The position numbers and the translations under genes are program-made. Positions 38,362 to 46,707 of a stretch of DNA of 64,000 nt are shown piece by piece. The DNA comes from Candidatus Zhuqueibacterota bacterium. Its GTDB lineage: Bacteria > Zhuqueibacterota > Zhuqueibacteria > Oceanimicrobiales > Oceanimicrobiaceae. Position 1 is the stretch's first letter, and each line of letters starts with the position of its first letter. Where the stretch lies: assembly GCA_029262055.1 (NCBI GenBank), contig JAJDAD010000039.1, forward strand, positions 1-64,000, given 5' to 3'. The notes beneath the pieces were generated by a model. That model saw only the letters and a program-made list of their open reading frames with translations, was not told the origin of the DNA and did no database searches.

Positions 38362-40134
38362 TTGGAACAACTGGAGGGATGGAAAAGAACCCACACCTGC
38401 GGAGAGCTAAGTTCTCAGGATGCAGAGAGAACAGTTACATTGATGGGGTGGGTCCACCGGCGCAGGGATCACGGGGGCTTGATCTTTATTGACCTGCGTG
38501 ACCGCTATGGCTTGACGCAGGTTGTTTTCGATCCGAACTTGCTAGTTGAGGGTTTCCCAAAGTCCAAGGGCCTGCGCGGGGAGTTTGTGATTGCGATCCG
38601 GGGCCAAGTCCGCAAGCGCCCGGACGGTATGGTGAATCCTAACCTGCAAACGGGTGAGATCGAGGTGGCTGCTGTCGATCTTAAGATTCTTAATCCCGCC
38701 AAAACACCGCCATTCGAAATCGACGAAAACATAGACGTATCAGAAGAAACCCGGCTCAAATATCGCTACATCGACCTGCGCAACAGCAGCATGAAAAAGA
38801 ATCTTCTGCTACGGCACAATTGTTACCAACTCGTTCGCAGTTACTTCAACGACAATCGTTTTGTGGAAGTAGAAACTCCCATTCTGATGCGCAGTACTCC
38901 GGAGGGTGCACGGGATTACCTGGTTCCCAGTCGGATCAACAAGGGCCAATTTTACGCGCTGCCGCAAAGTCCGCAAACCTATAAACAGATCCTCATGGTG
39001 GCCGGCATGGACCGTTACTATCAAATTGTCCGTTGTTTCCGGGACGAGGACCTGCGAGCAGACCGGCAGCCGGAGTTCACCCAGATCGATGTCGAAATGT
39101 CGTTTGTTGAACGCGACGATGTTTTGCAGCTTGTCGAGGAGCTGATGGTGCGGATTTTCCGTGAGATACTTGGTGTCAAGATCGAGACACCGATTCAACG
39201 GCTGACTTACGAGCAAGCTCTTAATCAATACGGTTCCGACAAGCCGGATCTCAGGTATGGTCTTGAGCTTGTCAACATTAGCCGGATGGTCGGCAGTTGT
39301 GACTTTAAGGTCTTTTCTCAATGTGTGAAGGACGGCGGCACTGTGTGTGGTCTGCGGGTCGAGGGCGGCTCATCCTATTCACGAAAGCAAGTCGACGACC
39401 TGACTGCTGAGATGAAAGTGGAAGGGGCTCAGGGCCTGGTCGCCATCAAGGTCGGCGAGCAGGGTTGGGATTCTCCCTTGTCAAAGTTCTTTTCAGAAGA
39501 TGAAATTGCCGGCATTACCAGGGCTTTCGGCGCCTCGGCAGGCGACCTGCTTCTCATTGTCGCAGACCGGGCACAGGAAGCATTGGAGCTTGCCGGTAGC
39601 CTGCGCCAGAAAATAGCCAAACGTGAAAACCTGATTCCGGAAGGTGTTTACAAGCTAGCGTGGGTTGTTGATTTTCCCTTGCTGGAATTTGACGATCAAG
39701 AGCAAAGGTATGTAGCGAGACACCACCCCTTCACCTGCCCCATGGATGAGGATCTTCAGTTTATGGATGAACGTCCGGGCGATGTGCGCGCCAAGGCTTA
39801 CGACCTTGTTTTGAACGGTTATGAAATCGCAGGTGGCAGCATCAGGATTCATAGCAGGGCGTTACAGGATCACATGTTCAGGCTGCTCGGTATCTCTGAG
39901 CAGGAGGCACGTGACAAATTTGGCTTTTTGCTGGACGCCTTTGAGTACGGCGCACCACCACACGGTGGGATCGCTTTTGGTTTTGATCGGATGGTCATGA
40001 TTCTCGCCGGTGAAACCTCGCTGCGCAACGTGATTGCCTTTCCGAAAACCAACAGCGCGATGTCACTGATGGATGGCGCTCCGTCCACGGTTAGTGCACG
40101 ACAACTCAAGGAGTTAGGCTTGCGGGTGGTCTGA
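38362..40134 (+). CDS. aspS: Aspartyl-tRNA synthetase
   Basis: This 590-residue bacterial-type class II synthetase charges tRNA-Asp. It shows the N-terminal OB-fold anticodon domain (GWVHRRRDHGGLIFIDLRDR) and motif 2 around RCFRDEDLRADRQPEFTQID. The bacterial GAD insert and motif 3 with GIAFGFDRMVM also mark the family. Length is normal. The start is a TTG (MEQLEGWKRTHTCG) behind a strong AAGGAGGAG site. Whether it is discriminating or also charges tRNA-Asn cannot be decided here. Confidence 0.97.
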   Translation: MEQLEGWKRTHTCGELSSQDAERTVTLMGWVHRRRDHGGLIFIDLRDRYGLTQVVFDPNLLVEGFPKSKGLRGEFVIAIRGQVRKRPDGMVNPNLQTGEIEVAAVDLKILNPAKTPPFEIDENIDVSEETRLKYRYIDLRNSSMKKNLLLRHNCYQLVRSYFNDNRFVEVETPILMRSTPEGARDYLVPSRINKGQFYALPQSPQTYKQILMVAGMDRYYQIVRCFRDEDLRADRQPEFTQIDVEMSFVERDDVLQLVEELMVRIFREILGVKIETPIQRLTYEQALNQYGSDKPDLRYGLELVNISRMVGSCDFKVFSQCVKDGGTVCGLRVEGGSSYSRKQVDDLTAEMKVEGAQGLVAIKVGEQGWDSPLSKFFSEDEIAGITRAFGASAGDLLLIVADRAQEALELAGSLRQKIAKRENLIPEGVYKLAWVVDFPLLEFDDQEQRYVARHHPFTCPMDEDLQFMDERPGDVRAKAYDLVLNGYEIAGGSIRIHSRALQDHMFRLLGISEQEARDKFGFLLDAFEYGAPPHGGIAFGFDRMVMILAGETSLRNVIAFPKTNSAMSLMDGAPSTVSARQLKELGLRVV

Positions 40135-40142
40135 GTTTTTGC

Positions 40143-40171
40143 TTGACAATGGGTGTTTTTATTGCTATTAT
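40143..40171 (+). promoter_or_regulatory. Consensus sigma70 promoter for lipoprotein-LysM pair
   Basis: TTGACA (40143-40148), exactly 17 bases, TATTAT (40166-40171). The -35 box is a perfect match and the promoter starts 9 bases after aspS, giving a 5' leader of about 145 bases. A second candidate, TTGACA (40265-40270) with TTAAAA (40288-40293), also has a 17-base spacer. Strong promoters suit abundant envelope proteins. Confidence 0.65.
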
Positions 40172-40322
40172 TCACTCCAATATCTATGTAAAATCTACCC
40201 TTAAAAACACTCTTGAAATATTCCGCAAGCGCTTCAGTGATTTTTTACATGAATGCGAATTGCTTTGACAGAGGGTAAAATCAACAGTTAAAAATAACAA
40301 GGCAGGAAGGAGGTGTCCCATT

Positions 40323-40592
40323 ATGAGGAAACTCTACCGTACGGTGTCTACACTACTTGTCGCTCTTTTTGCCGTGTCAATGTTCAGCTTCATTGGATGT
40401 ACAAAGTACGCCAATGAGCAGGAGCTTCTGGCACTTGAAGAGCAAAAGCAGGCCGCTGTTGCAGCGGAGAAGACCGTCGAGGAGCGAAAGAAGGAAAAAG
40501 CCAAGTTGGAAAGCGAGCTCTTACAAAAGAAGAAGGAACTTCAGGATGCTAAGAAGGAACTTGAGAATGTTAAGAGAAGGCTCGCTGAATAG
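40323..40592 (+). CDS. Small coiled-coil lipoprotein
   Basis: This 89-residue protein has a basic N-terminus, a hydrophobic stretch (TLLVALFAVSMFSFIGC) and a candidate lipid-carrying Cys26; the residue at -3 is Phe, so the lipobox is imperfect. The rest is a nearly uninterrupted, Lys/Glu/Gln-rich heptad coiled coil ending KKELENVKRRLAE. It resembles Lpp-like murein lipoproteins in size and design, though there is no C-terminal Lys motif exactly like Lpp. The AAGGAGG site and the consensus promoter upstream predict high expression. It lies 28 bases before the LysM gene and probably shares its transcript. Confidence 0.75.
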   Translation: MRKLYRTVSTLLVALFAVSMFSFIGCTKYANEQELLALEEQKQAAVAAEKTVEERKKEKAKLESELLQKKKELQDAKKELENVKRRLAE

Positions 40593-40620
40593 AACTTACC
40601 ATCGTATAGGAGGGTTGAAC

Positions 40621-41472
40621 ATGAAAGCTGTTGCAAAGGCTCTCTTCATCAGCTCATTGGCGGTTATGCTAACCATGACTTTTGTTGCCGGCGCTGCCGC
40701 ACAAGAGAAAATGAAGATGGAGGAATATCGCCTCCAGCTCAAGTCATGGGCTGACAAAGAAAGTGCAGCCAAAGCAGAGATTGCTGACTGCGACGCAAAA
40801 ATTGCTGCGTTAACGTCTGAGAAGTCTGATGTTGTAGGTCAGATAGCCGGTACATGGTCAGAGATTTACGCTGCCATCGGAGTTAGTGAAAGCGACGTCA
40901 ATGCTTACCGGCAAGAGTTGAATGCGCTGGACCAGGAATTGAACGCTCTGGCCGCGCTGTCGCCCGAAGACCTTTTCAAGCGCCGCAAAGAGATCGATGA
41001 GATCGAAGCCAAACTTGAGGAGATGAAGGGCAATCGAATCTATGCCTTGACCGAGATGCGCAACAAAGTTGCGGGAATGGAAGGCAAGATTGCTCAGTTA
41101 AGGGCAAAAATGCCGAAAGGCATGTATGATGAGTATACCGTAACTCGCGGGGATTATCTTTGGAGAATCGCCAGGAAGTCTGATGTTTATGGCGATCCGT
41201 TCCAATGGGTCCGGATTTACTCGATGAATACGGATCAAATCACAGATCCTGACTTGATCTACCCTGACCAAATCTTCAAGATTCATCGTGAGAGCGGCCC
41301 GCATCAGTATTTGGTGGGCAGAGGCGACAATCTTTCCAAGATCGTCGGCAGCATGGAAATGATGGGCGATCCGACCAAATGGCAGGACTTGTACGAGGCA
41401 AACAAAGACGTTATCGGCGATGAGCCAAGCCTCATTTATCCATACCAGGTATTGAAGATTCCGGGTAACTAG
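40621..41472 (+). CDS. Secreted coiled-coil protein with two LysM domains
   Basis: This 283-residue protein has a signal peptide (KALFISSLAVMLTMTFVAGA, then ...AAQ), a helical coiled-coil middle (about residues 30-165) and two LysM domains: YTVTRGDYLWRIA...(about 173-225) and YLVGRGDNLSKIV...(about 230-283). LysM domains bind the GlcNAc backbone of peptidoglycan. It therefore probably anchors to the wall, perhaps together with the small coiled-coil lipoprotein encoded just upstream. The ATG at 40621 follows GGAGGGTTGAAC; longer in-frame starts would remove the signal peptide. A strong terminator lies about 100 bases downstream. Confidence 0.88.
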   Translation: MKAVAKALFISSLAVMLTMTFVAGAAAQEKMKMEEYRLQLKSWADKESAAKAEIADCDAKIAALTSEKSDVVGQIAGTWSEIYAAIGVSESDVNAYRQELNALDQELNALAALSPEDLFKRRKEIDEIEAKLEEMKGNRIYALTEMRNKVAGMEGKIAQLRAKMPKGMYDEYTVTRGDYLWRIARKSDVYGDPFQWVRIYSMNTDQITDPDLIYPDQIFKIHRESGPHQYLVGRGDNLSKIVGSMEMMGDPTKWQDLYEANKDVIGDEPSLIYPYQVLKIPGN

Positions 41473-41487
41473 TGGGAGGAGGATTGT

Positions 41488-41529
41488 TTGAACGAGCAAC
41501 CTTCGTTTGAACTACTCTTTATTGTCTAG
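41488..41529 (+). CDS. Possible 13-codon small ORF with strong ribosome site
   Basis: GGAGGAGG (41475-41482) is followed at normal spacing by TTG and 12 further codons, ending in TAG (41527-41529). The peptide would be hydrophobic at its C-terminus (MNEQPSFELLFIV). It sits between the LysM gene and the strong terminator. It could be a real small protein, a leader, or a chance Shine-Dalgarno. Only the ribosome site supports it. Confidence 0.2.
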   Translation: MNEQPSFELLFIV

Positions 41530-41569
41530 TTGAAAATAAGCTTCTCCATTTAGGATTATCAATTTGTAA

Positions 41570-41616
41570 GCTCTTGGCTCGTCCCGGCATTTGCGGGACG
41601 AGCAAGAGCTTTTTTT
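41570..41616 (+). terminator. Strong intrinsic terminator
   Basis: A near-perfect stem of 16 pairs (GCTCTTG plus CTCGTCCCG with CGGGACGAG plus CAAGAGC, with one bulged G at 41577) has a 7-base loop and is followed by seven T residues. It ends the lipoprotein-LysM transcript and precedes phoH by about 40 bases, so phoH needs its own promoter or read-through. Confidence 0.85.
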
Positions 41617-41654
41617 GTTTCGATGTCTTCTAAGCCAAAAACCACAAGAGAGAT

Positions 41655-42647
41655 TTGACCGAGACAGATATTTTGCGCAAAGGACTTTCCATCAAAGGAG
41701 TTGACCAGTTACAACTCCTGGGTCTGCAGGATAGAAACCTGAAAGTGATCGCGGAGAAAATACCAGTCAAGATTGTTGTGCGCGGGCACGAGCTAATGCT
41801 GACGGGCAACAAGGCTGCGATTGAGAGTGCGGAAAAGGTGCTGGCGGAACTTATCGCCATGATATCCCGTGGACAGAGCTTCAACGAAACAGACCTGGAA
41901 ACGATTGTTGAACTTGTTTCTCAGAACGGAAGCTATGCGCAATCGTCAGAGGGATCGAATGAGGTCGTTCTCTACAAGAAGAATGGCTTCATCAAGCCTA
42001 AGAACAAAGGACAAGGAGCCCTTTTTCGTGCCTGCTCTGATAATGACGTGGTTTTCGTTGTTGGTCCTGCTGGGACGGGCAAAACCTTCATGGCGGTAGC
42101 AATCGCAGTGGCTGCCTTACGCGACCGCGTCATCGACCGGATTGTGCTTACACGGCCGGCCGTTGAGGCAGGGGAGCGCCTGGGCTATTTGCCCGGTGAC
42201 TTCAGAGAGAAAGTCGATCCCTACCTGCGACCGCTGTACGATGCTTTGCACGAGATGATCCCAGCCGACAAGCTGAAGAAATACCTGGAGTCCGGGATTG
42301 TGGAGATCGTGCCTCTGGCGTACATGAGAGGGCGCACTTTGAATAATGCCTTCGCCATTCTCGATGAGGCGCAGAATACGACCTTCAACCAAATGAAGAT
42401 GTTCCTTACAAGATTGGGGACAAATTCTAGAGCAATTATTACCGGCGATATTACTCAGGTGGATATTCCTGACAGCGAGTCCTCAGGACTGATCCAGGTG
42501 CAGTCGATACTCCAAAATATTGAAGGTATCCAGTTTGTCTACATGACTGGCGAAGATGTGGTGCGACACAAGCTCGTTCGCGACATCATACAGGCGTACG
42601 ACCAATATCTGCAGAAGCCCCCGAAGGGGGCCAAGACCAAACAGTAG
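41655..42647 (+). CDS. phoH: PhoH-like ATPase
   Basis: This 330-residue protein has a KH-like N-terminal part (about residues 20-90) and a PhoH helicase-like ATPase domain. Walker A is GPAGTGKTF (about 138-146). LTRPAVEAGERLGYLPGDF, AYMRGRTLNNAFAILDEAQNTT and LTRLGTNSRAIITGD are diagnostic. PhoH proteins are linked to RNA metabolism and to YbeY. The start is a TTG at 41655. It leads the phoH-HD-ybeY-corC block that is conserved across many bacteria. Confidence 0.92.
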   Translation: MTETDILRKGLSIKGVDQLQLLGLQDRNLKVIAEKIPVKIVVRGHELMLTGNKAAIESAEKVLAELIAMISRGQSFNETDLETIVELVSQNGSYAQSSEGSNEVVLYKKNGFIKPKNKGQGALFRACSDNDVVFVVGPAGTGKTFMAVAIAVAALRDRVIDRIVLTRPAVEAGERLGYLPGDFREKVDPYLRPLYDALHEMIPADKLKKYLESGIVEIVPLAYMRGRTLNNAFAILDEAQNTTFNQMKMFLTRLGTNSRAIITGDITQVDIPDSESSGLIQVQSILQNIEGIQFVYMTGEDVVRHKLVRDIIQAYDQYLQKPPKGAKTKQ

Positions 42648-42656
42648 AGCGGACTA

Positions 42657-44972
42657 GTGGCACGTAACAACAGCACAATTACAAAACTTGTCAAGCGAAC
42701 AGAGGAACGGCTTGAGGCCTTGCAAGAAAACCGCTCTGTACGCAATGCTCTGCTCGCTGTGCTTCTACTTTTTCTTATTGTTTCCACTGTCGTAATGTTT
42801 CCTTCCAGGCAATCTACCCAGTTCTCGAACCTAAAGGCCGGCAACGTCTACACCGGGAAAGAGATTATCGCTCCTTTCACCTTTTTCATCAAGAAGGCCA
42901 CAGAAGTGTTGGAGGAGGACCGCAAGCGTGCTGCAGAGCAGATTCCGATCGTGTTTGTGAGAAATGATAGCATCGAACAAGCTTCCTTCAAAGAGTTTGA
43001 TGATTTTTTTCAGAGCCTTGCGTCTATACGGGGCATGATCGGCGACGATTCATTGAAAGCACTTCGGATCCAGGATTTACTCAACAATGATGGCATCATT
43101 ATTGAAGCCGGCAACATCCGAATGTTCTTGAGTCAGGCTGATGGCGCCAAACCGCCAGCGGGGGATTCCGGCATGCAGCCGGTTACCTTCCCCGAGTTAC
43201 AAAAGAATGTCCGCCGTATTCTGGTGGACCTGTTTGCCATTGGCGTCTTGAACCAGAACTCGGACAACATTCCGCCCTACGTTAGGAAGATCACTGCGAT
43301 CTCAGAAGCCGGTGAGGTGCTGCAGAGCCTGGATGACTTCCACAAGCTTGACGACTACAAGGGCGTGGTATTAGACAAACTGCGCCAAAGTTTCCCCGAT
43401 CAAAATGACCTGGTAAAGGTGGGGTATCCCATTGTAACTGCATTTCTGCAGCCGAATTTGATATTCGATGAAAAGGTTACTCAGGACCGCATAGAACAGG
43501 CCGTGGCCAATGTCCCGCTTTCCAAGGGGATTGTGCTGGAGAATGAACGCATTGTCAATAAGCATGAACTTATCACTCCTGAAATCCTTGAAAAGCTGAA
43601 TTCGCTTGCGGAAACAAGGGCTGAAAAAGAGAAATATGAGGGCGGCACGAAATTGGTATTGCCTATCGTCGGACGGCTACTCACGGTCGTGCTTGCGCTT
43701 TCTTTTACCGTGATGTTTGTGGGCTTGTCGCGCAGGCCATTTCTTTTCGACCTGAAACGTGTGACTATGATGGTTGTCATCTTTGTCTTGACAATCGGGA
43801 CAGCGTTTTTTCTCATTAAACTTGGCGTCACGGCCCATCCTGAGTTTCTGGTTCCCATATCTGTCGCCTCGATACTGATCACAATATTTTTCGATGTGCG
43901 AACTGCTTTTATCAGCGTGGTGACCCTGAGCATTATCATTGCTGCTATGTTCGGCAATGATTTTGGTTTGGCTGTCGTTCTGCTGTTTGTCGGGACCATG
44001 TCGACTTTTTCCGTTAAGCAAATCCAGGCCCGGTCATGGACCCTCAAGGGGATGTTGTATGTGTCGGGCGCCTACATGTTTGCAATCGCTGCTGTAGAAC
44101 TCCTGAAGCACACGGAGTTTAGTGAGCTTTGGGATATGTGGTTGCTGGGCCTGCTCAATGGCACTTTTTCGCCCTTTCTCGCCTATGGGTTTATGGTTAT
44201 TTTTGAGTATGTTTTTCGGATGACTACCAACTCAACATTGCTGGAACTTTCCGACCTGAATAAGCCGCTGTTGCGTGAGCTTGCGATTCGGGCACCGGGG
44301 ACCTATCATCACAGCATTATGGTCGGGAACCTTTCGGAAGCTGCTGCCGAGGCGATCGGCGCAAATGCTCTTCTGACCAGAGTAGCCTCCTATTATCACG
44401 ATGTCGGAAAAATGGAGAAAGCCGAGTATTTTGTGGAGAATCAAAAGGGGGGCAAGAATCCGCACGAAAAACTCGCCCCCAGTATGAGCTGTCTGATTCT
44501 GATAAACCACGTGAAGAAAGGACTGGAAATTGCGGAAGAGTATAATTTGCCGGTAGAGATTCGAGACTTTATTGCTCAGCACCATGGCACGAACATTATC
44601 CGCTTTTTTTACCAGAAGGCGTTGGAGTCCAGCGAGAACGGCGAAGTGAGTGAGTCTGACTTTCGCTATCCCGGGCCGCGCCCACAGACTAAGGAAGCCG
44701 GCATCGTTATGCTGGCGGACGCCATCGAAGCAGGGTCGCGTACTTTGAAGGATCCGTCCACGTCGCGGCTGCGTAGCATGGTGCGAACGTTTATTCAGGA
44801 GCGGCTGACCGAATCTGAGCTGGATGAATGCCCTCTGACCATCAGTGATTTGAATTTGATAAAAGAGAGCTTCGTCAATACCCTGACCGGTATGTTTCAC
44901 GGTCGTATCGACTATCCCAAGCAGGAGAGTCGCCCGGTTCGTAAACAGGCAGCAAAGACAATTGAAGTTTAA
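42657..44972 (+). CDS. 7TM-HD phosphodiesterase (PgpH/YqfF family)
   Basis: This 771-residue protein has an N-terminal membrane helix (about residues 26-45), a large extracytoplasmic 7TMR-HDED domain, and seven clustered transmembrane helices (about 340-520). A C-terminal HD domain carries HHSIMVGNLSEAA and YYHDVGK (about residue 581). PgpH hydrolyses cyclic di-AMP in Firmicutes; the nucleotide hydrolysed in this lineage is not known from sequence alone. The start is GTG, 10 bases after phoH. Its end overlaps ybeY by 11 bases, the usual arrangement. Confidence 0.9.
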   Translation: MARNNSTITKLVKRTEERLEALQENRSVRNALLAVLLLFLIVSTVVMFPSRQSTQFSNLKAGNVYTGKEIIAPFTFFIKKATEVLEEDRKRAAEQIPIVFVRNDSIEQASFKEFDDFFQSLASIRGMIGDDSLKALRIQDLLNNDGIIIEAGNIRMFLSQADGAKPPAGDSGMQPVTFPELQKNVRRILVDLFAIGVLNQNSDNIPPYVRKITAISEAGEVLQSLDDFHKLDDYKGVVLDKLRQSFPDQNDLVKVGYPIVTAFLQPNLIFDEKVTQDRIEQAVANVPLSKGIVLENERIVNKHELITPEILEKLNSLAETRAEKEKYEGGTKLVLPIVGRLLTVVLALSFTVMFVGLSRRPFLFDLKRVTMMVVIFVLTIGTAFFLIKLGVTAHPEFLVPISVASILITIFFDVRTAFISVVTLSIIIAAMFGNDFGLAVVLLFVGTMSTFSVKQIQARSWTLKGMLYVSGAYMFAIAAVELLKHTEFSELWDMWLLGLLNGTFSPFLAYGFMVIFEYVFRMTTNSTLLELSDLNKPLLRELAIRAPGTYHHSIMVGNLSEAAAEAIGANALLTRVASYYHDVGKMEKAEYFVENQKGGKNPHEKLAPSMSCLILINHVKKGLEIAEEYNLPVEIRDFIAQHHGTNIIRFFYQKALESSENGEVSESDFRYPGPRPQTKEAGIVMLADAIEAGSRTLKDPSTSRLRSMVRTFIQERLTESELDECPLTISDLNLIKESFVNTLTGMFHGRIDYPKQESRPVRKQAAKTIEV

Positions 44973-45399
44973 CATCGAAATCGTCAACACACAAAGTCAA
45001 CTGGTTGACATCGACGATTTGAGGGGGTTGGCGCAGCTGATATGGCAAAGCGAAGGCAAAACCAACTGCGATATTAGAGCCATTATCACTGACGACAAGC
45101 AGCTCCGCGATCTCAACAGACAATTCAAACAACGCGAATATGACACAGATATTCTCAGTTTCAGGCTTTCGGATGAACCGGGTTCTCTGTTTGAAGGAGA
45201 AATCTATATCAGCGCTGAGCGCGTGCGGGAGAACGCTGTTCTGTTTAAGGTGACTGAAGCGGAGGAATTTCGGCGTATCCTGGCCCACGGTCTGCTTCAC
45301 TTCCTTGGTTATGATGACTTGACAGAGGCCGACAAGGCGGAGATGACTGAGCGAGAGAACTTTTACCTGGCGCGAACGTTATCGGACATACCTGATTGA
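44962..45399 (+). CDS. ybeY: rRNA maturation endoribonuclease YbeY
   Basis: This 145-residue metallo-RNase of the YbeY/UPF0054 family acts in 16S rRNA 3' maturation and ribosome quality control. The domain has DTDILSFRL, GEIYIS and the metal site HGLLHFLGYDD. The first two His are kept and the third ligand position is Asp rather than His, a change also seen in FCB-type proteins. TTG start at 44962 within the end of the HD-domain gene; stop overlaps the next gene as TTGA. Confidence 0.93.
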   Translation: MKFNIEIVNTQSQLVDIDDLRGLAQLIWQSEGKTNCDIRAIITDDKQLRDLNRQFKQREYDTDILSFRLSDEPGSLFEGEIYISAERVRENAVLFKVTEAEEFRRILAHGLLHFLGYDDLTEADKAEMTERENFYLARTLSDIPD

Positions 45400-46694
45400 T
45401 TCCACAATTCTACATTATCTGGGCGGGCCTGCTGCTCTTAGTGATCGTGCTTCTGCTCTTTTTCGCGAGTGTTGAAAGCGCGTTTTCGTCTCTGGCGCAA
45501 AGCGAATTTGTCGACGTCAGGAGGCGGAAAATGAAAGCCTCGGAGCGTCTGGAAGAGATGCTGGCTCATGCGCAGTCCTTTTTGTTGTCGATTCGGGTTG
45601 CGCGCCTCAGCCTGGGTATCCTCTTAACGGGCGGTTTGACTGTGTTTGCCTGCTATTGGGGAATCCGGGAAGCGCCCGGCCTGGTACCCAGCCTGCTGGT
45701 TGCCGGCTTCATTGCCACAGTTATTCTGGTTGCGATTCATGAAGTTTGGACCGCCCGATACGTTTCGAACAGAAGCCTGGCCTTTGCCGAAAGAGTCGCT
45801 CTGCCGGTCTGGTATTATTTCAAAATTGTGCAAACACCGGCTCGGATTTTGAGCAATCTTATCGACAGCATGGCGACCGGCGATAGCGAAGACGCAGGCT
45901 CACCACATCAGACCATTATGACGGTCGTGCGCGATCCCGATCACAGCAAGCTGAAGGAAGCCGGCCGCGAGATGATTCACTCCATTGTTGAATTCAGCGA
46001 CACGGACGTTCGCGAGATTATGGTCCCGCGTACCGACATGGTCTGTATCAATGAGACCGACAGTTTGGCCACTCTTAGAAGACTGGTCAAGGAAAAGGGT
46101 CACTCCAGGATTCCACTCTTTCGGGAGGACATCGACAATGTATTAGGTCTTATTCACGTAAAGGACCTCTTGAATTATGATGCCAAGGGCAAAGGTGGGG
46201 AGCCCAAACTGAACGACCTGGCCCGGCCTGCCTATTTTGTCCCCGAAAGTAAGCAGTTACCCGACCTGCTAAAAGAGTTTAAGAAAGAAAAGTACCACAT
46301 GGCGATTGTCCTGGATGAATACGGTGGCACCGCCGGCCTCGTGACCCTGGAAGATGTTATTGAGGAAATAGTCGGTGATATCCAGGACGAATATGACCGC
46401 GAGGCACCTCTCATTCGCAAGATCGATGAGCGTCATTTCGCCATAAATGCAAAAATAGATCTGCATGAGCTTAACGAGTCTCTGCAGATTGACCTGCCAA
46501 CCGAGGGTGATTATGAGACGCTCGGCGGATTTATTCTCAGCCTCACCGGATACGTCCCCGAGGAAAAGGAAACAGTACCATTCGCGAATTACCGGTTTAC
46601 CGTGGAAAAGCTTGACCGCAACCGGATTGTAAATGTCAGGCTTTCCGTCGACAGCATGCCTGTGGGCGATCCGCACTCGGAAAACGGTGCATAA
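45396..46694 (+). CDS. HlyC/CorC family transporter or CBS-domain membrane protein
   Basis: This 432-residue protein has a DUF21/CNNM membrane domain with about three or four helices in residues 1-145, a CBS pair (IMVPRTDMVCINETDSL, then VLGLIHVKDLL and DEYGGTAGLVTLEDVIEEIVGDIQDEYD), and a C-terminal CorC_HlyC domain (about 340-425). Relatives mediate or regulate magnesium and cobalt efflux. The TTG at 45396 overlaps the ybeY stop, so the two are translationally coupled. This is the usual neighbour of ybeY. Confidence 0.92.
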   Translation: MIPQFYIIWAGLLLLVIVLLLFFASVESAFSSLAQSEFVDVRRRKMKASERLEEMLAHAQSFLLSIRVARLSLGILLTGGLTVFACYWGIREAPGLVPSLLVAGFIATVILVAIHEVWTARYVSNRSLAFAERVALPVWYYFKIVQTPARILSNLIDSMATGDSEDAGSPHQTIMTVVRDPDHSKLKEAGREMIHSIVEFSDTDVREIMVPRTDMVCINETDSLATLRRLVKEKGHSRIPLFREDIDNVLGLIHVKDLLNYDAKGKGGEPKLNDLARPAYFVPESKQLPDLLKEFKKEKYHMAIVLDEYGGTAGLVTLEDVIEEIVGDIQDEYDREAPLIRKIDERHFAINAKIDLHELNESLQIDLPTEGDYETLGGFILSLTGYVPEEKETVPFANYRFTVEKLDRNRIVNVRLSVDSMPVGDPHSENGA

Positions 46695-46707
46695 CTGGGA
46701 ACGAGCC

